In this document: positions 52,755 through 62,447 of the stretch, one piece after another | How positions within the stretch are numbered: the stretch's first letter is position 1 | How the letters are laid out: each line of letters opens with the position of its first letter | From: Asticcacaulis sp. AC460 | Lineage (GTDB): Bacteria > Pseudomonadota > Alphaproteobacteria > Caulobacterales > Caulobacteraceae | Length of the DNA: 64,000 bases | NCBI RefSeq assembly: GCF_000495795.1 | Contig: NZ_AWGD01000020.1 | Span: forward strand, 1-64,000 | Reading direction: 5' to 3' | Translations under genes and position numbers: made by a program | Notes under the pieces: generated by a model | Told to the model about the DNA's origin: nothing | Database searches by the model: none | What the model saw: only the letters and a program-made list of their open reading frames with translations

Positions 52755-54161
52755 TTAGCACTTGTAGTACATGTCGAACTCGACCGGGTGCGGGCGCAGT
52801 TCCAGGTTCATGACTTCTTCCATCTTCAGGTCGATATACGAATCGATGAAGTCGTCGTCCATGACGCCGCCCTTTTTCAGGAAGGCGCGGTCCTTGTCCA
52901 GGCTCTGCAGAGCTTCACGCAGGCTGCCGCAGACTTCCGGGATGTTCTTCTGCTCTTCGGGGGGCAGGTGGTACAGATCCTTGTCCGCCGGCGCGCCCGG
53001 ATCGATGCGGTTCTCGATACCGTCGAGGCCGGCCATCAGCAGGGCGGTGAAGGTCAGGTACGGGTTGCCCATCGGATCGGGGAAGCGCGCTTCGATACGC
53101 TTGCCCTTCGGCGACGACACCCACGGAATACGGATCGAGGCGGAGCGGTTGCGGGCCGAATAGGCCAGCTTCACCGGGGCTTCGTAGCCCGGGACCAGAC
53201 GCTTGTAGCTGTTGGTCGTCGAGTTCGAGAAGGCGTTGATGGCCTTGGCGTGCTTGATGATGCCGCCGATGTACCACAGGCACATGTCGGACAGGCCGGC
53301 ATACTTGTCACCGGCGAACAAAGGCTTGCCGTTGTTCCAGATCGACTGGTGGACGTGCATGCCCGAACCGTTGTCGCCGAACATCGGCTTGGCCATGAAG
53401 GTGGCCGTCTTGCCGTAGGCGTGAGCGACGTTGTGGACGACGTACTTGTACAGCTGCAGGCGGTCGGCCATGGTCAGCATGTCCGAGAACTTCAGACCCA
53501 GTTCGTGTTGGGCCGGCGCCACTTCGTGGTGGTGCTTTTCCGGTTCCATGCCCAGTTCGCCCATGACGGCCAGCATTTCGCCGCGCAGGTCCTGCGCCGA
53601 GTCGACCGGGTTGACGGGGAAGTAGCCGCCCTTGATGCCCGGGCGGTGGCCCATATTGCCTTCGGGGTAGACCTTGGCCGAGTTGCCCGGCAGTTCCGAG
53701 GCGTCATAGGCGTAGCCGGTGTTTTCCGGCGTGATCGACCAGCGGACGTCGTCAAAGATGAAGAATTCGGCTTCCGGGCCGAAATAGACGGTGTCGCCGA
53801 CGCCGGCCGACTTCACATAGGCCAGGGCCTTCTTGGAGATCGAACGCGGGTCGCGGTTATACGGCTCGTTGGTGTCGGGGTTCACGACGTCGCAGAACAG
53901 GAAGAGGGTGGTCTGCTGATAGAAGGGGTCGATATAGGCCGTCTTCAGGTCGGGACGCAGCTTCATGTCCGACTCGTTGATCGCCTTCCAGCCGGCGATC
54001 GACGAACCGTCGAACATGGTGCCGTCATCCAGGAAGTCTTCGTCGACCAGGTCGATGTCGAAGGTTACGTGTTGCATTTTGCCGCGCACGTCGGAGAAGC
54101 GCACGTCAACATACTTGACGTCCTTTTCCTTGATGAGCTTGAGAATGTCGGCAGAAGTCAT
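52755..54161 (-). CDS. glnA: Glutamine synthetase, type I
   Basis: 468 residues, GSI-beta type. Active-site blocks: [59 protein letters not shown] and [14 protein letters not shown] with RIEARFPDP. The adenylylation Tyr is in [10 protein letters not shown] (near residue 395), so activity is expected to be tuned by GlnE in response to PII. The enzyme makes glutamine from glutamate and ammonium. It is preceded by glnB after 39 nt on the same strand, the classical glnBA operon. Confidence 0.98.
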   Translation of the reverse strand: MTSADILKLIKEKDVKYVDVRFSDVRGKMQHVTFDIDLVDEDFLDDGTMFDGSSIAGWKAINESDMKLRPDLKTAYIDPFYQQTTLFLFCDVVNPDTNEPYNRDPRSISKKALAYVKSAGVGDTVYFGPEAEFFIFDDVRWSITPENTGYAYDASELPGNSAKVYPEGNMGHRPGIKGGYFPVNPVDSAQDLRGEMLAVMGELGMEPEKHHHEVAPAQHELGLKFSDMLTMADRLQLYKYVVHNVAHAYGKTATFMAKPMFGDNGSGMHVHQSIWNNGKPLFAGDKYAGLSDMCLWYIGGIIKHAKAINAFSNSTTNSYKRLVPGYEAPVKLAYSARNRSASIRIPWVSSPKGKRIEARFPDPMGNPYLTFTALLMAGLDGIENRIDPGAPADKDLYHLPPEEQKNIPEVCGSLREALQSLDKDRAFLKKGGVMDDDFIDSYIDLKMEEVMNLELRPHPVEFDMYYKC

Positions 54162-54200
54162 GTTTGACGCCCCGTTAAGCCGTTAATTACAAAGAAAGAC

Positions 54201-54952
<752 letters not shown>

Positions 54953-57931
54953 ATGCGAAGAACGGCACTTTTGATGATGACGGCGGCCTGGCTGGTGGCG
55001 GGTGCCCCGGCCTGGGCGGAAACAGCCGTAAAACCGCCCGCGCCGGCGCTGCAACTGGTGGCGCACAACATCCGCAACGATCGCGGCGAGGACGTCGATG
55101 CCGCGCTGAAGATTTCGACTTTGGATATCAAGATCGATATCGCCGGCCGCATGGCGCAGACCACCCTTCTGGTCACCTTTGCCAATCCGACCGAGGATGC
55201 GCTGGAAGGCGATTTCAGCCTGGCCCTGCCGATCGGCGCCTCGGTGACGGCTTATGCCCTGGATATCGACGGCGTCATGGTCGACGGAGTCCTTCAGCCG
55301 CGCGAACAGGCCCGCGAAGCCTATGAGGAGCAACTGCGGCAAGGCGTCGATCCCGGCCTGGGCGAGGTTACCGGCAATGCCTTCCGCACGCGCATCTTCC
55401 CGATCCTGCCCGGCGCGGGCCGGACGGTGCGCATCACCTATATCGCTCCCCTGGGACCCGACGGCCGATTCGTTCTGCCGGTGACCACCGGCGGCGAGGT
55501 CGAAAAGTTGAAACTGACGGTCACGGCTCTGGGCATGAAGGCGGCGCCATTGGTTACCCTTGCGGGACAGGCCTTTACCCGTTCCGGCGAAGCTTTCGTG
55601 CTGGAGCGCGAGAAGGTGAGTCTGGCGGGGGAGGTGGCCGTCACCGGGCTGGAGCCGGACCAGCCCCTGACCCTGACCCGCCACAGCAATGGCGACAAGT
55701 TTTTCGAACTGATCGTCGCCGCCGAACCGGCCGGCAACTACAGGACGCGAACCGTGCGGCTGTACTGGGACGCCTCGCGGTCGCGCGCCACGCAGAATGT
55801 GGCGGCAGAGGCCAGGCTGGTCGCCGACTATGTCGCCCGCACGGCGCCAAAATCGCTCGATCTGGTCCTGTTTTCCGATGGCAAGCCGACGGTCCGCCAT
55901 TTCGACAGCCCGACGCCGGAGGTTATTCTGGAAGCGCTGAGCCAGGTCCAGTACACCGGCGCCACCCGTTTTACCGACCTGCAGAAGGCCGTGCCTGGCC
56001 GCGCCGATATCTGCCTGGTCGTGTCGGATGGCCGCATGACCATCGACAGCTTCAAGCCGGGGCGCTGGCCGTGCCGGGTTCTGACCCTTTCGTCGGACCC
56101 GGAGGCGCGACGCGACGTGCTGCGCCAGGTCTCGGTGCGCAATGGGGGCGCCTATGTCGACCTGGCCGAACTGGGGCCGGAGGCGGCGATGAAGCTTCTG
56201 GTGGCGCGCGGGCCGCGGGCGGCCGATGTCTTTGCCGGCGACGGTTCGCTTGCCGACTATACGGTCACGCCGATGGGCGATGACTATTACCGCATCGTCG
56301 GTCCCTTGCCGCGCGGCGACATGCTGGCGCTGGACGACGGTGAGCGCGTGCACACCTTTCCGCTGCACCCGAAACAGATCATCGAACATGACGGCGCCGG
56401 TGTCGCGTGGGGCGCGGCGCTGATCGACGCCCTGGGCGCCACCGATACACCCGACGCGGACAAGATCCTGGCGACGGCGCGGCGGTATCGCGTCGCCACG
56501 CCGGACGTCAGCTTCATCGTACTTGAAACCGGCGCCGACTATGCCCGGGCCGGGATCGCGCCGCCGGCGACGGCGCCGAAGGCCCTTCTCGACGACTACA
56601 CCCTTATCCGTGATGAGGTCGCCACCGAAGCCGCCCGGCGCAAGGCCGAGCGGCTGGAGGACATTACCGACGCCTGGGAGAGCCAGGTGCTGTGGTGGGA
56701 GTCCAAACCGCTGAGCCTGGGTGAGGCGCGGCGGGAGATACAGAAGCGGAATCGGCGCAGCGACGACCGCAACAGCGCCATGGCCGAAATGGCGGCACTG
56801 CCGGCGCCTGCGGCAACGCCACCCGCCATGGAGGCCCAATCGGACAGCGACGGGATGGTGGTGGTAACCGGGGCGCGCCGGTCTTTGCACAGTTCCGTCA
56901 TGGCCAAGCGCGACGCTTCCGGCGTCCGGGAGGCGGGCGAAGGTCAGATCGAGATCGAAACGGCGGAATGGAACCCTGACCGGCCCTATCTGGGGGCGCT
57001 CAAGGGCGTCAAGCCGGGCGACGTGGCCGCCTTCCGCGCCGTGTTTGCCGAGCAGGAAAAGGCCAATGGCGCCACGCCGGCCTTCTATTTCGACATGGCC
57101 GAGTGGATGTTCCGCAACGGTTTCGCCACAGCGGCGCCGGCCGTGGCGCGCACCGCCCTGGAACTGTCCGACAGCGACATCACCACCCGTATCATCCTGG
57201 CCGGCCGCCTGCTGCGCTACGGCGCCTTCGACGACGCCATCTGGCTGGATGAGCAGGTGGCGCGCATGACGCCGGACAAGCCCCAGGCTAAGCGCAACCT
57301 GGCACTGGCGATCATTGCGGCGACCGATGCCCGGCTTGAGGCGGGAGGCCTCGATGAAGACGCGGCCGCCGACGCCTATTTGCGGGCGCTGGTCCTGTTG
57401 TGCGAGGTCGTTCTGACGCCGTGGGATGACGACTATGACGGTATCGAACTGATCGCGCTGATGGAAGCCAACCACCTGGCGGCAAAGCTGAAAGCCCTGG
57501 ATGTGCCGGCGGGCGATATCGCCGCGGTCCTGCCGAAACAACTGACGGCGCTGCTGGACGTCGATATCCGCATCCTGCTGGAATGGAACACCGACAAGAC
57601 CGACATGGATCTGTGGGTGGACGAGCCGTCCGGCGAACGCTCGATCTACAGCAACCCCAGGACCCTGCTGGGCGGGCGGCTGTCGAACGACATGACCCGC
57701 GGCTACGGACCGGAAGAGTATCTGCTGCGTACGGCGCCAAAGGGCGTCTACGAAGTAATGGCCAATGTTTATGCCGCCGATCGGCTGGATCCCAATGGCG
57801 CGACCAATATCATCGTCCACCTCTACCGCGACTGGGGCCGTCCGACCGAAAAGGAGGAAAGTTTCGTCATCGAACTGAAGAGAGACCAGAAGCACGAAGC
57901 CGTTACTGTGGGCAAATTCAAGCGGGAGTGA
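54953..57931 (+). CDS. Exported VIT-domain protein with VWA-like and DUF2135 regions and an internal TonB-box-like motif
   Basis: 992 residues. A signal peptide ([18 protein letters not shown]) precedes a VIT domain (~30-160; [52 protein letters not shown]). A VWA-like region has the MIDAS-type DASRS near residue 273 and CLVVSDG. Residues ~635-660 read [18 protein letters not shown], very like the TonB box of TonB-dependent receptors. TPR-like helices follow. Residues ~880-985 ([39 protein letters not shown]) are DUF2135 (YfaP-like). Function is unknown; an envelope, possibly TonB-linked role is inference. The stop is formed with the first base of a family 1 repeat. Confidence 0.87.
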   Translation: [992 protein letters not shown]

Positions 57932-58074
57932 AAGACTTTTTGGAAACTCCGTCCGGCTGGCCTGCAAAGTGCCGTTTTCTGCGCTTCCGGTGCTCACGTA
58001 CTGAAGTACGCTCCGCTCCGGTTCTCGAAACCAGCCCTTTTCGGCTCAGCCTTACGGCTTTCCAAAAAGTCTTT
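57931..58074. repeat. Palindromic intergenic repeat, family 1, copy 2
   Basis: 144 bp, clearly the same element as 8772-8914, almost identical in the middle (TGCGCTTCCGGTGCTCACGT shared). The outer arms read AAAGACTTTTTGGAAA and its exact inverse at 58059-58074. Where copy 1 has G in the left arm and C in the right, this copy has T and A, so base pairing is kept. It starts on the last base of the preceding TGA. Confidence 0.92.
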
Positions 58075-58133
58075 GTGAGCTTGACAGCGGCGCCGTCGCG
58101 GCAATGATGCAACTGTGATCACAGGAGCGCCGT

Positions 58134-59921
58134 ATGACATTGCCGATCGTCCGACTGGGATGGCTTGCCGCCGCTCTGTGCAGCCTGGCCTTTCCTGCCG
58201 CCGCCGCTCAGAAACCGGCCGAAACCGTCTTCATCGGCGGCAAGGTCCTGACCCTGGACGTCAAGGGCACGGTGGCCCAGGCGGTGGCGGTCAGGGACGG
58301 CAGGATCGTCTTTGTCGGCGATGACGCCGGCGCGAAGGCCCTGACCGGCCGCAAGACGACCGTGGTCGACCTGCACGGGCGGACCCTGATGCCGGGCCTG
58401 GTCGACGGGCACATGCACCCGCAGTCGGGGGGCTTGCGTACGCTCGGCTGCAATCTCAACTACGAGCGTCTGACGCGCGAAGACTTCCTGGGGCGCATCC
58501 AGGCCTGTCTCGACGCCGAAGCCGACGCGCCGTCGGACCACTGGCTGGTGGTCATCAACTGGTTCCAGCAGGACATGATCCCGTCCGGCTACGGTCCGAC
58601 CCGGGCTGACCTCGACACCCTGACGACCAAACGCCCGGTCATGGTGCGTTCGTCCTTCGGCCATTCCGCCCTGGTCAACTCCACCGGGCTGGCGGTTGCC
58701 AAAATCACCCGCGACACGCCCGACCCGAAGGACGGCCGCATCGTCCGCGGCGGCGACGGAGAGGCGACCGGTCTGCTGGAAGACGCCGCCCAGTCCCAGG
58801 TCCAGGCGCTGATCCCGCCACCCGACGAAGCTACCAACCTCAAGGCAGCGCGCATCGCGCTTAAACTGATGGCCGAGCAGGGGATCACCACCTTCCTGGA
58901 CGCCTATACCGATATCGAGACCTTGACGGCCTACCAGACCTTGTACCGCAGCGGAGAACTGACGGCGCGCGGCCACTTCGCCGTCCTGGTCGACGTCACG
59001 GAAAACTACGACCCGGCCGCTGCCGTCGCCGAGGTGGTCCGCGAACGCGATGTCTACGACACCGGCGACCAGGGCGTGAAGCCGGGCCTGCGCATCCATA
59101 CCGCCAAGCTGTTCCTCGATGGTGTCATCACGGCGCCGGCCTTTACCGGCGTGATGGTGGCGCCATACTTCGAAAATACTGGAAGTGAATCCGATCCCCA
59201 CTGGCGGCCGGGCAGCAACCGCGGCCCCAAGTCGTATTTCAGTTATGACCAGTTGACCGACACGATGCGTCGGCTGGCCGACGCCGGGATCGACCCGCAT
59301 ATGCATGCCGATGGCGACGGCGCCGTGCGTCTGGCTCTGGATGCCGTGGCCGACCTGCGCCGCACCCATCCGGGTAAGGATATACGTCCGGCCATCGCCC
59401 ATGCCGAGATCGTCGATCCGGCCGACTTCCCGCGCTTTGCCGAACTCAACGCTGTGCCGGTCCTGTCGTTCCAGTGGGGCAAACCCGCCGCCGACACGAT
59501 CGAAGGGGCGCGCGACTACCTCGGGCCCTACCGCCACGCCATCATGGAGCCGTCGGGTCTGCTGGCGATTTATGGCGCGCGCCTGACCTTCGGTAGCGAC
59601 TGGCCGGTAGATGCGCTCGACGAATGGTTTGCCCTAAAAGTCGCCGTCACCCGCACCACGACCCGTGACGATCAGGCCAAATATCCGGGCCGGCTAGGGG
59701 TAGACCCGGGATTGAGCCGGGATGCGGCTCTGCGCGCCATGACGTCGGGCTCGGCCTATGCCTTGCATGTTGAAAGCGATGTTGGTTCGGTCGAGACCGG
59801 CAAATATGCCGACCTGATCGTGCTGGACCGTGATCTGACGGCGACCGCACCGGAGGATCTGGGGGATACGAAGGTCGTGCTGACCATGGTGGGCGGCAAG
59901 GTGGTCTATCGGCGGGAGTGA
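58134..59921 (+). CDS. Exported amidohydrolase, YtcJ-like
   Basis: 595 residues with a signal peptide (LGWLAAALCSLAFPAAAA-Q). The amidohydrolase superfamily composite domain starts ETVFIGGKVLTLDVKGTVAQAVAVRDGRIVFVGDD. Metal-site motifs are LMPGLVDGHMHPQSGG, DPHMHADGDGAVRLALDA, AIAHAEIVDP and LTFGSDWPVD. The YtcJ subgroup (COG1574) consists of metal-dependent hydrolases with few known substrates. It stands alone between the family 1 repeat and an AT-rich patch. Start ATG 58134 follows a GGAGCG site. Confidence 0.92.
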   Translation: MTLPIVRLGWLAAALCSLAFPAAAAQKPAETVFIGGKVLTLDVKGTVAQAVAVRDGRIVFVGDDAGAKALTGRKTTVVDLHGRTLMPGLVDGHMHPQSGGLRTLGCNLNYERLTREDFLGRIQACLDAEADAPSDHWLVVINWFQQDMIPSGYGPTRADLDTLTTKRPVMVRSSFGHSALVNSTGLAVAKITRDTPDPKDGRIVRGGDGEATGLLEDAAQSQVQALIPPPDEATNLKAARIALKLMAEQGITTFLDAYTDIETLTAYQTLYRSGELTARGHFAVLVDVTENYDPAAAVAEVVRERDVYDTGDQGVKPGLRIHTAKLFLDGVITAPAFTGVMVAPYFENTGSESDPHWRPGSNRGPKSYFSYDQLTDTMRRLADAGIDPHMHADGDGAVRLALDAVADLRRTHPGKDIRPAIAHAEIVDPADFPRFAELNAVPVLSFQWGKPAADTIEGARDYLGPYRHAIMEPSGLLAIYGARLTFGSDWPVDALDEWFALKVAVTRTTTRDDQAKYPGRLGVDPGLSRDAALRAMTSGSAYALHVESDVGSVETGKYADLIVLDRDLTATAPEDLGDTKVVLTMVGGKVVYRRE

Positions 59922-60255
59922 ATGTCTTACGCGGCAGAAATTTTCACGGGACGCCTGGGCATAACGTCGATAATGAGTATTGCGGGGTCTGAGCTTTCGG
60001 CCCATGGCAACGCATCAAGATCTGGTATGTATTTCATAAAGATATATGTGTGCTCGTCAATTTCATGAGCGCTATTTCCAAAATTTACCAAAACTAAGTT
60101 ACGTCTCGCTCGAACTCTATGTATTCCGTTCGTCATGGGTTTTATTTTCTATTTATGAGAATAAATTTTCTCCTCATTTTAAACTGTAGATGTTTCATGA
60201 GTTCAAAATATGACCTTATTAAATATTTACAACTATTTGGTGTAGATTCCGAATC
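59922..60255. other. AT-rich patch between the amidohydrolase and the TetR gene
   Basis: 334 bp. From about 60030 to 60250 the sequence is strongly AT-rich (e.g. TTTTATTTTCTATTTATGAG), unlike the rest of the window. Apart from the doubtful 69-codon frame there is no gene. It may be a decayed insertion or a foreign remnant. Confidence 0.5.
59927..60136 (-). CDS. Possible small protein in an AT-rich patch
   Basis: 69 codons (MTNGIHRVRARRNLVLVNFG ... PRRPVKISAA). It has no clear ribosome-binding site, no recognisable motif and mixed codon use (AT-rich at its 5' end, GC-rich at its 3' end). It could be a horizontally acquired small gene or the 3' end of a decayed one. I would not rely on it without homologues. 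Confidence 0.25.
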   Translation of the reverse strand: MTNGIHRVRARRNLVLVNFGNSAHEIDEHTYIFMKYIPDLDALPWAESSDPAILIIDVMPRRPVKISAA

Positions 60256-60807
60256 TCAGGCTTGAAAGATCGACCGGACCAAACCATTGCTGGTCAAATG
60301 AAGCGTCTCGGCCAGCACCGTCTGGGATACAGCGACCTGGCCCAGAATCCACGGCGTCAGCAAAGCGAACTGCGCAGCGGCGATCTGTGATGCCAGCAAC
60401 CGCAGCGGAATCGGTGGTGTCGCCTCGGTCAGCTTTTCCAGCCGCGCCTCGATCAGTTCGGCCAGGACATCCAGCATGATATCGCGCGCCGGCAGGTAGA
60501 ACAGCACCCGGCCCAGGGCCTGACGCTCCTTGAAATGCTGCAGCCACCAGCCCAGTTGCGCCGGCACATCGCGCGATCCGATCACCGCCGCCAAGGACGA
60601 CATCGGCATGGTCAGGCTGTCGCGCAGCATATCGCTCTTGGTGCGGAAATGCTCATACAGGGTCGAGCGGCCGACATTGGCGCGCTGGGCCACCGCGGCC
60701 ACCGTCACATCGTTGTAGTTCAGCTCGAACAACAGCTCGATAAAGGCCCGGCGGATGGCCTGGCGGGTCTTTTCCTGACGGCGATCGAGCGAGTCTTCGG
60801 CGGACAT
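60256..60807 (-). CDS. TetR/AcrR-family repressor
   Basis: 183 residues from ATG 60807 (GGGGCC upstream); the open frame to 60915 is not family-like. The N-terminal helix-turn-helix domain is canonical: RQAIRRAFIELLFELNYNDVTVAAVAQRANVGRSTLYEHFRTKSDML. The C-terminal ligand domain has no assignable specificity. It is divergent from a membrane-protein gene, and the palindrome TTTGTC-N8-GACAAA in the 100-bp gap is a good candidate operator, so it likely represses both itself and the plus-strand genes. Confidence 0.93.
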   Translation of the reverse strand: MSAEDSLDRRQEKTRQAIRRAFIELLFELNYNDVTVAAVAQRANVGRSTLYEHFRTKSDMLRDSLTMPMSSLAAVIGSRDVPAQLGWWLQHFKERQALGRVLFYLPARDIMLDVLAELIEARLEKLTEATPPIPLRLLASQIAAAQFALLTPWILGQVAVSQTVLAETLHLTSNGLVRSIFQA

Positions 60808-60816
60808 ATCGGCCCC

Positions 60817-60836
60817 TTTGTCCAGTATCAGACAAA
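60817..60836. promoter_or_regulatory. Candidate TetR operator
   Basis: TTTGTC (60817-60822), 8 nt, GACAAA (60831-60836), 10 bp from the TetR start codon and within the divergent promoter gap. Assigned from symmetry and position only. Confidence 0.45.
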
Positions 60837-60907
60837 ACCTATGCCGAATTTGGCGACGGAACGCACCTGTTTTTCTAGGCTGGTCCCTCACATCTGAGGA
60901 AACCATC

Positions 60908-61567
60908 GTGACCACCTTTCCCCCTTTGCGCCTGAACGCGCCGGCCTATGGCTGGCTGCTGGGTCTGTCGACCCTGGCCGCCCTGGCCTTTATCAGCCAC
61001 CACCCGACCGCCAATTTGGGCCACCCCGAGGACGGCCTGAACAATATCCTGGCCGTTGCCGCCCAGGGCCAACAGGTGCATGGCGCCCTGACCGTCATGG
61101 TGCTGCTGTTCGCCACCGGCTTTTCGGGCTTTGCCTGGCGGCTGGGCATCTCGCATCCTTTGGTGATGGCCGGCTGGCTCAGCTATGTCGGCGGCAGCCT
61201 GGTCATGATGTTCGCCGCCCTGTTCGACGGTTTCATCATCGCCGATATCGCCGCGCGGATGGGGGATCACCCTGAGACCGCCTACGGGTTGATCCAGTTC
61301 AGCGGCATTGTCATCCAGGCCGTCGCGCGGCTGGCCTTCGTGCTTACGGCGCTGAGTTCGGTCTTCTGGGGCCTCGCCCTGCTGCATTACAAAGGCCTGA
61401 CGCGCGGACTGGGCGCCCTGAGCCTGGCCGTCGGCACGGCATCCCTGGCCTGCCTGCTGCTGACGACGATAGGTTTCGACGTCGGCCGTTTGTTGATCTA
61501 TATGGCAGCCCAGGCCGTCTGGCACATGGCCGTGGCCCTGTGGCTGATCCGCACGAAACCGGAATAG
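60908..61567 (+). CDS. Six-helix membrane protein of unknown function
   Basis: 219 residues from GTG 60908, which has GAGGA 8 nt upstream; the longer frame from 60818 overlaps the operator. Hydrophobic helices: YGWLLGLSTLAALAFIS, ALTVMVLLFATGFSGFAW, GWLSYVGGSLVMMFAALFDGF, IVIQAVARLAFVLTALSSVFWGL, LSLAVGTASLACLLLTTIGF and LLIYMAAQAVWHMAVALWLI. No family recognised. It is divergent from the TetR gene and followed after 9 nt by a VOC protein gene, so it is probably the first gene of the repressed operon. Confidence 0.75.
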   Translation: MTTFPPLRLNAPAYGWLLGLSTLAALAFISHHPTANLGHPEDGLNNILAVAAQGQQVHGALTVMVLLFATGFSGFAWRLGISHPLVMAGWLSYVGGSLVMMFAALFDGFIIADIAARMGDHPETAYGLIQFSGIVIQAVARLAFVLTALSSVFWGLALLHYKGLTRGLGALSLAVGTASLACLLLTTIGFDVGRLLIYMAAQAVWHMAVALWLIRTKPE

Positions 61568-61576
61568 GAGATCCGC

Positions 61577-61945
61577 ATGCCCGCCATTCTCGACCAGCGC
61601 CTGTTCCTGCCGACCAAGAACTTCAAACGCTCGATCGACTTCTACACCCGCCTGGGCTGGACCTCGGTCTATCAGGACGCCGACCTGGCGCTGATGAAGC
61701 TGAGCCCGTCGCACTTTTTCCTGCAAAACGCCTTCGTCGAGGCGTGGGCGCACAACACCATGGTGCACCTGGTCGTCGACGACGCCACCGCCTGGTTCGA
61801 CAAGGCCAAGCAGGTCAAGGCCGATGGCGGTTTCACAGAAGTGACGGTGCATCCGCCACGTCGGGAGGCCTACGGCGCCCTGGCGACCCATGTGCTGGAC
61901 CCGGCCGGGGTGCTGCTGTTCTTCGCCCAGATGGATCAGGCCTGA
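61577..61945 (+). CDS. VOC (glyoxalase/bleomycin resistance) superfamily protein
   Basis: 122 residues of the vicinal oxygen chelate fold: LFLPTKNFKRSIDFYTRLGWTSVYQDADLALMKLSPSHFFLQNAF, then VHLVVDDATAWFDKAKQV and THVLDPAGVLLFFAQM. Such proteins are bleomycin-binding proteins, glyoxalases or dioxygenase-like; metal ligands cannot be fixed here. AGGAG precedes the ATG, 9 nt after the membrane-protein gene, indicating a shared transcript under the TetR regulator. Confidence 0.88.
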   Translation: MPAILDQRLFLPTKNFKRSIDFYTRLGWTSVYQDADLALMKLSPSHFFLQNAFVEAWAHNTMVHLVVDDATAWFDKAKQVKADGGFTEVTVHPPRREAYGALATHVLDPAGVLLFFAQMDQA

Positions 61946-61976
61946 CCTTGACTTGGTGCATCCGATTTCCTAACTG

Positions 61977-62039
61977 GGCGGCGCGGAGACCACGTTCCCG
62001 CCGCCTGACCTGAGGTGGATCAAGACCGGGACGGCCCGG
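61977..62039 (+). promoter_or_regulatory. Candidate guanidine-II (mini-ykkC)-like leader
   Basis: Two hairpins precede the Gdx/SugE gene. The second is CCGGG-ACGG-CCCGG (62026-62039), with the ACGR tetraloop and GGG/CCC closing stem of guanidine-II riboswitches, 10 nt before the AGGGAG ribosome-binding site (62049-62054). The first (61977-62005, GGCGGC/GCCGCC outer stem) has the loop GACCACGT and lacks a clean ACGR, so the assignment is tentative. Confidence 0.45.
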
Positions 62040-62060
62040 CAGCTCTTTAGGGAGACTGCC

Positions 62061-62381
62061 ATGGCGTGGTTTGTTCTGGTTATTGCCGGTATTTTCGAAG
62101 TCATCTGGGCCTATGCGATGAAGCAGTCGCACGGCTTTACGCGGCTGTGGCCCAGCGTTGTCACCATTGTCGGCATGCTGATCAGCTTCGGCCTGTTGTC
62201 GTGGTCGATGAAGTCGCTGCCGCTGGGCACGGCCTATATGGTGTGGACGGGCATCGGCGCGATCGGCGCCTTTATCGTCGGTGTTGTTGTGCTGGGCGAA
62301 TCCGCCAATCCGATGCGCATCGGTGCGGCCGTGATGATCGTTGGCGGCCTGGTGCTGATGAAGCTGTCCAGCCCGGCCTGA
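62061..62381 (+). CDS. sugE: Guanidinium exporter, SMR family
   Basis: 106 residues with four membrane helices. It aligns closely with E. coli Gdx (SugE): WFVLVIAGIFEVIWAYAMKQSHGFTRLWPSVVTIVGM, LLSWSMKSLPLGTAYMVWTGIGAIGAFIVGVVVLGESANPMR. The essential Glu is in AGIFEVIWA (residue 13). Gdx proteins exchange guanidinium for protons and work as dual-topology dimers. AGGGAG precedes the ATG by 6 nt, and a guanidine-II-like hairpin lies upstream, consistent with induction by guanidine. Confidence 0.93.
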   Translation: MAWFVLVIAGIFEVIWAYAMKQSHGFTRLWPSVVTIVGMLISFGLLSWSMKSLPLGTAYMVWTGIGAIGAFIVGVVVLGESANPMRIGAAVMIVGGLVLMKLSSPA

Positions 62382-62447
62382 GCGAGGATTGCGGCTTGCC
62401 GTCATGTTCGTAATGGGGCAGGCTTGGGCAGATTTCGGGGAAGCGCG

